NCBI RefSeq assembly: GCF_900090045.1
Contig: NC_041786.1
Span: 687,501-751,500 of the forward strand
DNA from: Plasmodium malariae
Lineage: Eukaryota > Apicomplexa > Aconoidasida > Haemosporida > Plasmodiidae
DNA length: 64,000 nt
Reading direction: 5' to 3'
Part shown: piece by piece, positions 26,601 to 38,249 of the stretch
Layout of the letters: every line of letters begins with the position of its first letter
How positions within the stretch are numbered: the first letter of the stretch is position 1
Position numbers and translations under genes: made by a program
The notes under the pieces: generated by a model
What the model saw: only the letters and a program-made list of their open reading frames with translations
What the model was told of the DNA's origin: nothing
Databases searched by the model: none

Positions 26601-27784
26601 AAAAATTACAAAAAGGAAATATCAACTCAACATGCACAAACTTTAAGGATGTACATGTAAATAAAATAATTATTGAAATTTTGATTCCTTCGATAAAGAA
26701 AAACTACTTAAAACATCTAAGGGAATTATATCAAAAAATGGAAATAAAAAAAAATTATATTAACACATCAGACGAATTACAAAAAGAATTTATAGAAATA
26801 AATAAAAAAATACAAAATTGCGTTATAAAATCTGTTGATACATATGGGAAAAAATTATCGTTTACCACAACTAATCATTATGAAAAAAAAATTAAATTAA
26901 TTCAAAAACCTAGATGGTGCAATGCGGAAAATTTAAAAAAACTATTAGAAAAACAGCAAAATTATAACCCTTTTACTATATTTGGTACAAGTATAAAACA
27001 AGTAAATTTAGAAGAAGTATTCACTTTAGATATTTACAATAACTATGTAACAAATGAAGATAGGTTCCGTAATAAAATTTTATACGAATTACATGTGGGA
27101 GATTATATACATAATTTATACCATAAAATATATAATCACGAGTGGAATTTTACTATTGATACTTTAAAAAAATATTGGAATTTTTTTACAAGTCTTGAAT
27201 GTAATATGTTCTTAGACCCATTATTATTAGAAGAAATATTATGGTATATAGATAATAATAAAATGTATAAAGATAAAAGTAAAGATGTCTATATTTATGA
27301 AAGTTGTTTTTGTCCTACACCTGACCCTGATAAAGAAATGAATATAAATGATGTCAAACATTTTACTAGATCTATGGCTAAAAAATATACTTCTCATAAA
27401 GTTATGAAATATAAAAAATCATCATTTAATGATGAAAGTGTATATACTAATAGAAACTTAATTTTAAAATATGATGACATGAATAAAGATCAAAATATAA
27501 TTTCCTACCCTTACAGAAGTAGCCAAATGCTAACAGACGACAATGTCCTTTTCAATATTCCTAGACCATCTAGTGCTTTTTACTACAACCCAGACTTTTT
27601 TAATTATAAAGTAAAAAAGTTTATATTCAGAAATATGGGGAAGAATTATACCAATTATAATGTAGACTCTCCTATATACAAATCGACAAAGTGGACTTCT
27701 CAAAAAATTTTTGATAACTTTTTTTTTAATTATTACCTATATAATTTAAACAGACGTAACCGAAAATACGGTTCCTCAGTTTAG
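23642..27784 (+). CDS. Large protein of unknown function, 1380 residues
   Basis: A single long open frame with typical Plasmodium codon and residue use. Not recognised. From the N-terminus: a Lys/Thr-rich basic region; five and a half copies of an octapeptide NGRTNGLR/NGRINGLR (residues about 164-208); Asn-rich stretches, including an S/N tract near residues 520-585; and a Glu/Val/Thr-rich run near 845-880. The last 480 residues are of higher complexity, with aromatic and hydrophobic residues (for example FDMFLCLFIKYEKRESYLLC and YELHVGDYIHNLYHKIY), and are probably the folded, conserved part. No signal peptide or membrane segment is evident. The start at 23642 is the first in-frame ATG; later ATGs are possible. 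Basic content would suit a nuclear or nucleic-acid-linked protein, but there is no domain evidence. Confidence 0.85.
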   Translation: MKSNLRVRYNIHFNRNPCALTHEKTNEKIKTNANTITNTITKTQKCTSKKKHPLYKCKKEKSELKGHLPRKDTTQHIQHTEAEKQSKKNDSYVKILSNDNVESTHSMRISKGKEETHSKNQKKGSRKFDFKKYYQRVNTWQEKRRAYPSYEKEREKNDLQIGEINGLRNGRTNGLRNGRINGLRNGRTNGLRNGRINGLRNGRINGLKKVHNNYESKKKAKRKCGPCESSSYRHKRSKAIENKLSDKITQCNNKKNITEFTNRTINNKINTLCYEEDNHKRDNKNEKEEGTRIIMRSNNNYENQIFTSQYEDCNSHMNGASNIKLVKSNYNYDYDEKKHNDGSFLINHLINKVKNICKEEEGRNPKDVLQINSSETFLQNGGKLAYSNKTLIDSFSNSDNFAISSHFSNSENFDSFRRFSNNPTIFINSNETKLCNVGGKRPCFHILDKDSVKLGYNNVDTRTGTISNFNMMLPHRESIIQRVEQKENETMKKLMGDACVHGGGVNCVASCVNFPHLEKKRKNNNSNRDGNSNSNSNSNSNSNTISNSISNSISSRNADSNNHNCNSDSNNNNNSNNSNSSNNNNSKGGAFKGASNYDTHDNSKGSVKTSIYKERGNAVPNCDVGNYGNTNSSSNAILQINSKMCNYENFNFLDYSSIYTNNSHLLPIKNPFNYIFKSVKFFDNFKEENKRRENIKKEIGKNYFKTLTNMHMYKKNASTFACDNLDTSSTLVIKKNTLKKANAIVIEGQKYSIFQKFRGGLQKERRDMNGLTENSSQSTNLKNSFHCTNLRPEDRQISDLKESGADSRVDHIKREENKIEEINESSCEEETNNLTTSVGINEIEVEMKVEKEVKTDIETEAETEAETEVEKEVETEIEIASVTELEMKKTQIEGEVEGEQPNCSSSFRNANLDRDLWSLNRHKKLLHVVEKEMSNNFDMFLCLFIKYEKRESYLLCLIIDEELTQHSFFYQNYIKPMFDEYKKSKYKKLQKGNINSTCTNFKDVHVNKIIIEILIPSIKKNYLKHLRELYQKMEIKKNYINTSDELQKEFIEINKKIQNCVIKSVDTYGKKLSFTTTNHYEKKIKLIQKPRWCNAENLKKLLEKQQNYNPFTIFGTSIKQVNLEEVFTLDIYNNYVTNEDRFRNKILYELHVGDYIHNLYHKIYNHEWNFTIDTLKKYWNFFTSLECNMFLDPLLLEEILWYIDNNKMYKDKSKDVYIYESCFCPTPDPDKEMNINDVKHFTRSMAKKYTSHKVMKYKKSSFNDESVYTNRNLILKYDDMNKDQNIISYPYRSSQMLTDDNVLFNIPRPSSAFYYNPDFFNYKVKKFIFRNMGKNYTNYNVDSPIYKSTKWTSQKIFDNFFFNYYLYNLNRRNRKYGSSV
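24131..24265 (+). repeat. 24-bp coding repeat (NGRTNGLR)
   Basis: Units start AAATGGCCTAAGAAATGGAA and differ mainly at one codon (ACA/ATA, giving Thr/Ile). Lies inside the 1380-residue gene. Confidence 0.9.
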
Positions 27785-29458
27785 TATTCTTCTTACTGCA
27801 CTTTTGAAAGTTATGCATGTGTTCACCTTGTTGTTAATTCTTTTTTTTTTCGACGAATTTGTGGTATTTTTTTCATGGCAAATTTGTACCATTTTTTTCA
27901 TGACAAAGTCGTTATGAAATTAAACAAAAAGTATTTTAGGACAAAGAGAATATCCCCATAAAGCTTATCATTTTCAACTATAATTATTTTTGCTCATTTT
28001 TGTGATGTACATAATATGCCGTTTATTCAGTTTATTAACAAAATATTGTGCAATTTTTATTTTCAAAGCTGATTTTGCATATTTTTACTTTTAAAATAAA
28101 AAAAAAAAAAAAAAAAAAGATTTAAAACCTTGTCCATGTGCAACACATCCAAGGGGTGCAAGTTATATAACGGTTGCTTCTGAAATTTGAAAAAGAACAA
28201 ATATACTGTTGGAGACTAAGTAGAACAGTGCTATATAAACTCTTTCATATCTTCTTCATATATACACTATACATATTATATATATATATATATGTATATA
28301 TATTTTACGAACGTATTATATATAAATGAATTTTCAAAATACTCTCCATCTATTCTGCACATAACTTAAGCAACAAACGCAGCTAACTACACACGTGTTG
28401 AAGTATTCCCTAAAATTTAACAAAACAAACACCCATTAAAGTAATTAATTAACAAAGGATACGCAAGTAATCGTAAATGCCTCTGTATCAAATGATGATA
28501 TCATTGTAATTATAAGTGCTCTGTATGTTCTGTGCCTTCCTTAAAGAGGTATATTATAAGGATGCCATCATAACGATTATTCAATAACATACATTTTTAT
28601 ATTTTTTCATATATGGCCAAAAGTGTTATATAAAATGAACAAAAAAAAAAAGAAAGAGAAGGAATTATTGCATCCATATTTGCTGTTTATTCCTATCTCA
28701 GTTGTACCTCATAAAAAATTTTTATTGCTTTAGATTTTTCTTTTCAAGGAAATAAGAACAATTCTTAACAGAATTGTAAATGTGCTTGTAAATAAAAAGT
28801 GCATTAACCGTTCATGTAAAATTATTATTTATTTTATTATTTTTATTATTTTTTCTTTAATTTAAACACGCACACACATAAGAAAAAAAAAAAAAAAAAA
28901 AAAAACAGCCAAAAAGTTTTAGTATTCATGTACAGGCATATTTCACGTTGTGCGTTTTCACTTGGACATTTTGTTGAATGATAATGAAATATAAATCAAC
29001 TTTTAATGTCTCGTTAATTTTTTTTTGTTCATTTTTGTACTAAAAATTAGTTAACTGAGTTTTCCATATTTACGTGTTATTTTTTTCCTCTTTTCCTATT
29101 TATTTCTCATATATTTTAAAGTCAACATTACGAGTATTATTTCAACAGTACATTTGCATTTTTAAAAAACGCTATTATTTTCTGAAAAAGTTATATTGCA
29201 CTTTTATCATTTTAGTGTTGCACTAAAATGTTAAGAGGATTAGATATATAATTTTTAATTAATGCTACATTTGGACTTTACAACTTATCTACGTATTGTC
29301 TTCTACATGACATTCTTTCTTTTTTTAAGGATTCGTAGCTACTAGTAATCGAGTAAACTCTTCCTTTTTTTTTTTTTTTTTTTTTTTTTTATTCTCCTTT
29401 TTTTATTACGAGCTCATATATAAAAAGTAATATTTATTTTTATTTTATGTTCTTTTAA
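27785..29458. other. Intergenic region, no gene seen
   Basis: About 1.7 kb between two plus-strand genes. Contains A and T runs. The 28120-28620 part is more complex in sequence but gives no convincing coding frame or tRNA-like fold. A box-C-like ATGATGA near 28494 has no matching D box at a suitable distance. Confidence 0.55.
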
Positions 29459-30434
29459 ATGGCTAACCCTTGTATGTTTAAAAATTATTTATACGTGTGT
29501 ATTTTTTTTTTTTTTTTGAAGTGGACCATTTACTGGAAAGAGCCGATAATTTAAGACCTGAACAATCAGGTAAAAAAAAAAAATATAGAATGAAAAATGC
29601 AAAAAATTATATTGCCTGTGCATAATATAAAATATTTCTCCATTCATAAAAGATCCTTTTGGGGCATATTTTAGCTATATTACTTTCTTAAATATTTGAA
29701 GACTTTTTTGAGTATAATTTTATTTTATAGTTTTAATATTTATTTAGCTAATTATTTATTTATTTATTTATTTATTTACTTATTATTTACTTATTATTTA
29801 TTTAATGTTTATTATGTACTGTTTATTATTTGTTTATTTTATTTTTTATTTTATTTTATTTGCACGTTACAATTACGTCCACCCATACATTTTAAATATA
29901 TTATAAAATTGCTACCATAATGTTAAGGAATACAATTTTCCACATATTTTTTTCAATTTATTTTACATTTGTACATTAAAAAAATTTTAAAATAGACAGC
30001 TTTTATAAAATGTACGTACAACAATACCATATGTTAAAGTGTTGTTGATTGGCTCACTCCTTTTTTTAGAAAAATTATATGCACACATATACATTTATAT
30101 ATACTTACAATTATATACACCCACATATATATATACATATAATTTCATTTTAACGAAGGCCTTGGCGAAAATTTTGTATTTTTTTCTGAGACATACCACA
30201 AAATAGCAGGAGAGGAAAATTTTAAGAATTCTGAATTGAACAAAGTCCTTGCGCAAAGCATTTACAACAACATAAAGAACAACCTTGATTACATAAACGA
30301 AGTAATAGCACTAAGACTCTTCATCATACGTATTAGCTCATTGCACTAATAACGCGCCGACTAAAAAAAGTTTGTAAATACATGCTGTTTTATTAAAGTT
30401 TTCTGTTTTATATATGTATTTGTACATACATATG

Positions 30435-30482
<48 letters not shown>

Positions 30483-31730
30483 TATTATTTATTATTATAA
30501 TAGACCCAGTACAGTTCTCATAAATATAGCAATTACCAGGGAGACATATCGGCTGATCAACTAGGTGGAAGAGCAAAATTAGACAGAAATAACTGTGTTA
30601 TAAAATTAAAATATAACGAAGAAAAAGGTGAACGCGGGTATGAGTTTGGGTGTGAGTGTGAATGTAAGTTCGAGTGCGAATATGAATGCAAATACAAATG
30701 CAGATGTTTGCGAAATAAGAAAATTCTAGCAAGTAACCCATCTTTTGTATATACTACCAATACGGCAACAGTTCCCCATCTTAAAACGCATAATATTTTG
30801 AAGAACAATAAGAATACGATAGAAATTCACCAGTGTATTCCTTCTTTGAATTCTGAAAGCTTCGAAAAATCTGAAAGTTTGGAAAAATCTGAAAGTTTGG
30901 AAAAATCTGAAAGTCTCGAAAAATCTGAAAGTTTGGAAAAATCTGAAAGTCTGGAAAAATCTGAAAGTCTGGAAAAATCTGAAAGTTCGGAAAAATCTGA
31001 AAGTTTGGAAAAATCTGAAAGTTCGGAAAAATCTGAAAGTTTGGAAAAATCTGAAAGTCTGGAAAAATCTGAAAGTTTCGAATATTCTGAATATTCACAT
31101 GAACAGCAAGGAGAAATGAATGACCCAAGATATAATGAGTATCCCCCGATGAATACATATGGGTACAGTCACCATAACACAAGTAATGCAAATGGATTTT
31201 GTGCAAATACCTATAATAGAGAACGGGCAAATTTAACTATGCAACAACATAATATGCACGGTAGAAATAATTTAATGTTTGAAAATGGCAATGTTCCATA
31301 TGGCCTTTATGACCAGTCAAATTACACAGGTACAAATTCTCTTATGTGTGGAAATGTTGACCCGAATGAACCAAGAATGATGTACAGGAAAAATGAAATG
31401 ATCGAACCATTTTATAACAACAATCCAATGGCTAATAATATGGGTTATAACCTACCTGTTATACCATACCGACCGTGTAATTACCCTTATATGAAGCAAG
31501 ATTCAATGAAAGAAGGTTATATGCATAACTGCAATTATAAAAACACCAAAAAGAATAATGTAATTTCTAAATCTCTTTCCGATGTTACTGTTAATAAAAA
31601 TCATAAAAAAGAAATGTGCAGAAAAAACATATCAAAAGTAAAAAAAGGAGATATAGACATTAACATAGAAACATCATCTTCTAATCGTAAGGGCATTGTA
31701 ATCGATTTAAATATTGGAATGGGGAATTAA
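29459..31730 (+). CDS. Four-exon protein of unknown function with Cys patch and SESLEK repeat
   Basis: Not recognised. Exons: 29459-29471 (tentative), 29522-29569, 30159-30301, 30504-31730. All junctions are GT...AG and phases agree, giving 476 residues starting MANPLDHLLERADNLRPEQSG. The first intron would be only 50 bp, so exon 1 is the weakest part. Exon 3 (LGENFVFFSETYHKI...) and the beginning of exon 4 look like folded, conserved sequence. A run of alternating Cys and Glu/Lys follows (CECECKFECEYECKYKCRC), then about 13 copies of a hexapeptide SESLEK, then an Asn/Tyr/Met-rich tail. The Cys patch could bind metal, but no known motif fits. It runs convergently toward NOC2 on the other strand. 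Confidence 0.7.
30850..31085 (+). repeat. 18-bp coding repeat (SESLEK), about 13 copies
   Basis: The unit is GAAAGTTTGGAAAAATCT, with TCG, CTG and CTC variants at the third codon (Ser or Leu). Read on the minus strand it gives FQIFPN repeats, a shadow frame. Confidence 0.92.
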
Positions 31731-33347
31731 AGAAGTTTGATCTGTGTAACATGTTTCGCCGCACAATTTTGTAAGCATAGTTCTTATGTGACTCACTACC
31801 TGCACATGTATAGTAATATATATATGTCCGTGCTTCTGCGGGTACATGTATGTACATGTACCTCTTTTTCCGAAAATATATTTTTTAAACGTTTAAGCTA
31901 ACAAATAAATCTCTTTCCGAGTGCATTAAAATATCCATGTGGAAAAAAAAAGAAAAAAGAAATGTTCTACTGAAAACAGAAAAACATAGAAGCTTTTTTT
32001 TTCTTTTTTTTTTTTTTTTTTCTGTCATTTATATCATGTCGTTTTCAACTTCAATTACGCTCTCATTTGTTCTTACCCTATTTTTTCATTTGTCATTTTT
32101 CTCGTGCATATAACTTGTGATTCAAATAAAAGTGTATATTTTAATTTGTCTTCTCTTTTTTTTTTCTTTTGCATTTTTCTCATGATATAAAATAAATATA
32201 ATTCATGTTGTTAGTCTTACATGTCCATGAATTGTGCTGCAACTTAGAACAAACAAAATTGTAAAATCAAAAAATATTGATCTTTTTTTTGGAAAACAAA
32301 TTATGAAATAGGTAAAATTTGCTATCCTCTGCAGTTACGTAGTTAATGCAGGAGATAAAGAAAAAGTAGTAGTGAAAAAAATTATATATATGTATATTTA
32401 TATATATATTAAAAAGTCATTAAAATATGTCAAAACGCGTATAAAGGAAAAAATAAATTCTCTATAATAATGTGGGTGCATGAATTTTGTCCCCATTTGT
32501 AATTTATATACACATTTAAGCAAGCCAGTGAACGTTTATTTTTAGTCTGTACTTGTTTGACAAGTATAATAATGACATAAGTTTTAATGTTAAATTGTAC
32601 AAATTCACCTGTTTTTGTAAATGATAAAATAGGGAGAAAAAAAAAAAAAAAATATTAATTACATACAAATTTTTAAAAAGCACAATCTTTTTTGTATTCA
32701 CTTTTGTGTTAGTTCATTAATTAGAAGGGTATTATATTTCGATAAAAGATAAGACGCATTTAAAAAAAAATTATATATTATAAAGAAATATTAAAAATAT
32801 ATACATTTACGATGTTCTTTCATTTAAGTAATGCAAAATGAACAAAATGGGAAATGGTATAATTCAGTATATTCAAACAAGAGAAGCACAATCACAACTT
32901 GAATTATTGGAAATAATTGACGTAAAGGAAATAACGTAAATTATGTAAATGATGTAAATAATGGATATAATAAAATTACTAAATTAAATAATAATTTAAA
33001 AAAATGCAAAAAAAAATACTGCCAGATATTTATGGCATTAAATATATCGTGAAGGGTAAATGCTTCGCAAACACTCGGGAACACAGGTATAATTGTGCAT
33101 ATAAAAAAATAATAATAATAAATATACAAACAAACATATAAATAAACATACATATATATAAACGTACATATATATAAACATACATATATATAAATACATA
33201 TATACATATATGTAACACCCACGTAATTTTATTTGCGCATGCAAAATAAAAGCGGTTACATTCATACATATATATGCATCTCTTAACATAAAAAACAGCT
33301 GAAAAAAGGGTTACAAGTCCTCTAGTTTAAACATGCTCCAATCCGAG
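31731..33347. other. Convergent intergenic region
   Basis: 3' flanks of the SESLEK-repeat gene and of NOC2. Contains T runs, A runs and a TA/CATA-rich tract at 33120-33210. No gene seen. Confidence 0.6.
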
Positions 33348-35958
33348 TTATGGCATTTGCTCCTCCTCACTTGATATCGAAAAGACTTCTAATTTGTCCG
33401 CTTCGGGTACGGCTGTAGAACTAGTTGCTGTTGCTGTTTTTGTTTTTTTGGGAAAAGAATTGTCTACACAATTTAAATCTTCTTTTTTCCTTTTTATGTC
33501 TTTTTTTTTTCTTTTCTTTTCTTTTTCCATTTCTATTCCCCTTTCTTCGGCCCTTTTTTCCCTCCTATGTGCTGCCTTTTCTTCTTCCCCTTCTTTTTTA
33601 TTTTCCCTTTTTATATTTTTTTTTTTTTTCTCTTTGTCGTATTGCTCATTTTGGTTATTTCCTGCACTGTTCATATTTTTAATGTTTTGCAGTCCACTTA
33701 ATTTACCTTTAATTTTTGTTAAATAGCAATCTTCGTAATTTTTTAAAATGATTAATCTCTGGTTTGATAAAGGAAATTTTTCATTTTCAAAATGATTTAT
33801 TTTATCATGTACTGTATATATATCAATATTTTTTCTTTTATTTAGTATAATATCAATTGAGCTTTTTGCATGTACAAGTAAGTTTTTTATCTTCACTTTG
33901 AATAAATGTATTTCACATTCAGCGTAATACTTTTTTAAATAGGATTCAATAGCAAAGAAAAATTCCGGAAAAGAAATATGATGTACCATAAGACCAATAT
34001 AATCAAATAATAGAACATATATTTTATCATAAATTTGATGTGCTATTGAAAAGTCAGCAATTAATTTTTCATCTATTTGAAGACTTGAATTAATATCGAA
34101 ATTTTCAATAGTCAATCTTACCGTTTGATTTTTTGAAATTGATCTTATATGTTTATATGATTTTAGCCCATTTAGAATACAAGTAAAATAAGAAAATAAT
34201 GGAATATACTTTTTTTTATCTTCTATTATGCGAATCAAAAAATTAATTAATTGTAAATTGAACGGTATAAATTTCATATGATTAATTTTTGTTTTCAAAA
34301 TAGCAATAATTAATATAGTTAAACCGTATGTCAAATTGTCCAAGTTATCACACACTTTTATAATTTTTATTAAAAATCTGATAAGCAGTATCATGTAACT
34401 ACTGTGCAAATGGAATTCCTCTAAATGTATTAAGTCTTTTTTATTACCCCTCGTTCTCGCTTTTGCATTCGATTTGCCTTTTACTTTACCCATTTCCACT
34501 TCTATATCCATTTCATTTTCTTTTTTTTTTTTTCTTTTTTTTCCACCCCCTTCTTGTGTACTCTTCCCTTTTGTGCTTTTTCTCTCCTCATGGAGAACCT
34601 TAAACTGCTCTCTAATTTTTTGAATAATTATTTGTATATACCTAAATGCAATTGTAAATGCAACATCATGTGATAGATAAGAAAATAATTCAATTAGGCA
34701 ATTTTCTTTAAAATTCATAAAATTCCAATATATAATATTGTAATAGTTATGACCATAATGTAATAAGTATGTCTGTAAAAAATTTTGATAAATTGCGTAT
34801 ATTAATTTTTCCACATCAAATGCTTTTTTAATCTCCTTCTCTTCGTCATATTCACATTTTGATAAACTATTAAGTATAATTTTTTTTTTTTCATTATATA
34901 ATTCAAACATATTTTGAATTAATATATATAAAAAAAAATAGATATCATTTTTTTTGGTAATAATAAAAAATTTACAAATTTTTTTTAAAAAAATTTTTCC
35001 ATAACTAAATATAATAATCCATCTTAAAATTTCTTTTCTTTTTATTATTTTTATTATTCCTGAACATACATCATCGTTGTTTAGCTTTTTTATTTTTTGT
35101 AATAGAGTGTTAAAAAAGTATACAATGAAAGGCCTATATTTTTGGATGTGTTTATAACTGTACATATTTCCTAGCTCAGAGTTACTACTATTGCTGCTAT
35201 AGCTTTTGTTATTACTTTTGCTATTACCCTTACTACCATTACCATCAATTTTTTTATTGATATCCCTACAGGCGCTACTACTTCTGACAGTGTTCTTTTC
35301 CACTTCGAATAATTCATTATTTTTGATGCTCTCTATGTTCCATATCTTTATACCCATATCTGCCTCATTTGCCATGTTGTAGAAGAATTCGTTAATGTTG
35401 TAAACCACATTAAAGATAACAAATAGGGATGTGTCAACATTCATTGCGTATTTTATTTTATCATTTCTTCCATTTCTACAGCTTTTTCCATTTTTTAAAT
35501 TTTTTTTTTTTTTTTTTTTTTTCTCTTTTTCTGCCTCTTTCTTATCTGCTATTTTGGGCAACTCATCTTGCACCTCATCTACAATAAATAAATTTAGAGC
35601 ATCCTTAAAAATTGTTAATAACTTTACTACTTTTTTTAAACTAATATTTTTATTAATTGAATTTAAGTGTCCACTCACATATATCATGTCGATAACTTTT
35701 CCTTCTTCATTTCCTTCTTCATTTCCTTCTTCATTTTCATTCTCATTGTCTCTCTTGTTGCTCAGAATGGGCTCGCCTAAATTTGTTAAGTTATCCTCCC
35801 CGGAACTAGCGTCATTTATTTCGTTTTCTTTACAAAAGTTTTCCAAACTGATTATTTCGTCATCCTCTGTGTACTCCTCCGTATACGCCTCCACCCCCTT
35901 ATATTCTATCTGTACTTGTTTTTTCCTCTCTTTTTTTTGCAACCCGTTCAGGTGATTC

Positions 35959-35989
<31 letters not shown>

Positions 35990-36152
35990 CCTTTTCTGAA
36001 TATTTTGTGCTACTACATTTTTTGGAAATTTTTTCTTTGGGACTCTTTAATATTTTTTTTTTTTTTTTTTTTTTTTCTACTTCCCCTTTATATATTTTTT
36101 CATTCCCCACCTCCAGTTTTTCACTTTGACCGTAACTCGTTACTAGATCCAT
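33348..36152 (-). CDS. NOC2: Nucleolar complex protein 2
   Basis: NOC2 proteins act with NOC1 and NOC3 in the nucleolus to mature and export pre-60S ribosomal particles. Single exon, 934 residues. The Noc2 domain spans about residues 345-800: an N-terminal part beginning FIVYFFNTLLQ, helical repeats, then the family C-terminal block with NFDINSSLQIDEKL, YDKIYVLLFDYIGLMVHHIS, FPEFFFAIESYLKKY and a final IILNKRKNIDI segment, which matches the FPE...LR.F and FI..RR.KV.F pattern of the family. Both ends are strongly basic, with several Lys runs, fitting nucleolar localisation. An acidic stretch with GNEE repeats lies near residues 140-150, and a Ser/Asn-rich insertion near 305-330. The start is the first ATG. 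Confidence 0.9.
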
Positions 36153-36192
36153 TCTCTACAGGCACTGTAAATAAATATGTACATATGTATAA

Positions 36193-36235
<43 letters not shown>

Positions 36236-36540
36236 CATATACAGCAGTATTTCCTCTTTAGAAAATAGTACGGGAACGCTTATTTCGTTATTCCTCTTGG
36301 GCTGCATACATATGCATATGCATGTACATATGTATGTATGTATATATACATATATATATATATCTTTGCTATAATTTCTGCTAAGCAAAAAAGTAAATGG
36401 TATGAATCTGAAACAAACTATGCAAGATGCGGAAACAGGTTGTTATTAGAATAAAATTCTTTGAAATTCCCTTTACACAGGAAAGAAAGTAAGTGATGCA
36501 CTTGGTTAAATGGTACAGGAAAAGGATACACTACATAGGT

Positions 36541-36665
36541 ACAAACATAGGAACAAACATACATACAAACATACGTACAAACGTACGTACAAACATAAGA
36601 ACAAACATACGTACAAACGTACGTACAAACATAAGAACAAACATACGTACAAACGTACGTACTTA
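36541..36665. repeat. Tandem repeat of ACAAACATACGT/ACAAACGTACGT
   Basis: 12-bp units, about 10 copies, mixing ACAAACATACGT, ACAAACGTACGT and ACAAACATAAGA in a higher-order pattern of about 36 bp. The GTACGTAC core is self-complementary. Confidence 0.85.
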
Positions 36666-36894
36666 TATAATTATATGTAAACAAATTTGCTCAGTACGGA
36701 GTATACTGTGTTGTATTATATTTTCATTTAAAAACATGATTCACATTGTTAAAGCACGGCCTCTATTAAAAAGTAAACAAACTCTTCAATGTGTTGTTTG
36801 TACTGAATAATATAACTGTTCATATTTTTTGGAAAAAAAATGATGGCTTTTTTTTTGCTTTAAATAAATTACGTAATCCACTGTTTTGTTATTT

Positions 36895-37060
36895 TATCGC
36901 TTAATCGTTTTATCGCTTAATCGTTTTATCGCTTAATCGTTTTATCGCTTAATCATTTTATCGCTTAATCATTTTATCGCTTAATCGTTTTATCGCTTAA
37001 TCGTTTTATCGCTTAATCATTTTATCGCTTAATCGTTTTATCGTTTTATCGTTTTATTTT
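36895..37060. repeat. 16-bp tandem repeat (TTTTATCGCTTAATCG), about 10 copies
   Basis: Near-perfect copies with a CG/CA variant, ending in shortened TTTTATCG units. The C+G-containing unit stands out from the AT-rich surroundings. Confidence 0.88.
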
Positions 37061-37416
37061 TTTGGCTCATATATTTAACATGCTCCAGCACAATATTATA
37101 ATAAAACTTGTTTAATTGAATTTTTAAAGTATACCGGTCCTTACTAAACATACTTCCTGCTTTTTTCCACATAAAATAAACAGCATACCAATGCTAACAA
37201 ATTAATACAGCAAAGAAAACAATTTTTAAGAATTTTTCGAAAAAAAAAAAAAATAAATCATTTAAGAATATGCATATATATACTACTTTTTTTTTTACGC
37301 AATTACCACAACAACGAGAAAAAAAAATAAAATACGAAGGTATTGAATTAGTCAAATTTACATTTTCTTTTTTTTTCTTTACCCTACATTAGCTCCAAAA
37401 ACATATCCACACAACG

Positions 37417-37454
<38 letters not shown>

Positions 37455-38063
37455 TTTATTTACATTATGCACTTAATTTTTTTTAAATAATTGACTTGTT
37501 CGTAGCTTATACCACCAATTTTAATATTCGTAGACTAAATTCTTTCAAAAAAATATTCAAAAAAAGGTACTAAGCTCCCCTTAAGTTTATCTTTTTTTTA
37601 ATTGTGCATATATATATGATTTATGTATATTGCTTTTTTTCCCAGTATAGTAAAAAAGTTTCATCATATTGTATAAACAAAAAAAAAAAAAAAAAAATAG
37701 GAAAGAAATGAAAATAAATGAAAAGAAGAGAAAAAATAGAAAAAATTAAAAAGGTGAGAAAAAAAGAAAAATTTTTTCATAACTATAATTAAAAACAAAT
37801 GTTTATACTTTTAGGTGTATTTTCATGTTATGAAACCAGAAAATAAGTAAATTTTTTTTTTTTTTCGTAATTCGTGTTTGTGTATATGTACATATATAAT
37901 ATGTATGCATATATATATAATATGTATGCATATATATATAATATGTATTCATTTATATATATAATGCATATGTATGAATATATATACATACTGAGAAGAA
38001 ATTATTCGTGTTACTAGTACTAATAAATACACACTGTTAACACCTTTTTATGAAAAATATAAA

Positions 38064-38249
38064 ATGATAATAATAATTTTTATATTGCTTATACTTTTGT
38101 ATCATGTATGGAATAAGAAGAAAAATTATATAATAAACTTTTATTATATTAATTCATTCATATGTTTTAATAAATCAAAAAAGTTAAGTGACGTAAAAAA
38201 AGAAATTGGAGAACATCAAAATTATTATAGTGATAACTACTATCTGTAA
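38064..38249 (+). CDS. Possible 61-residue membrane microprotein
   Basis: Opens with a strongly hydrophobic stretch (IIIIFILLILLYHVW), then a basic, Tyr-rich segment and a hydrophilic tail (KKLSDVKKEIGEHQNYYSDN). The tail is more complex than the translated AT repeats nearby, and the layout resembles a single-pass tail or signal anchor. No family recognised, and a chance frame of this length is quite possible in such DNA. If real, it lies in the RRP42 upstream region on the same strand. Confidence 0.3.
   Translation: MIIIIFILLILLYHVWNKKKNYIINFYYINSFICFNKSKKLSDVKKEIGEHQNYYSDNYYL

Noticed and set aside
28480..28600. Possible C/D-box small nucleolar RNA around ATGATGA
   Set aside because: No D box (CTGA) at a suitable distance and no terminal stem on either strand.
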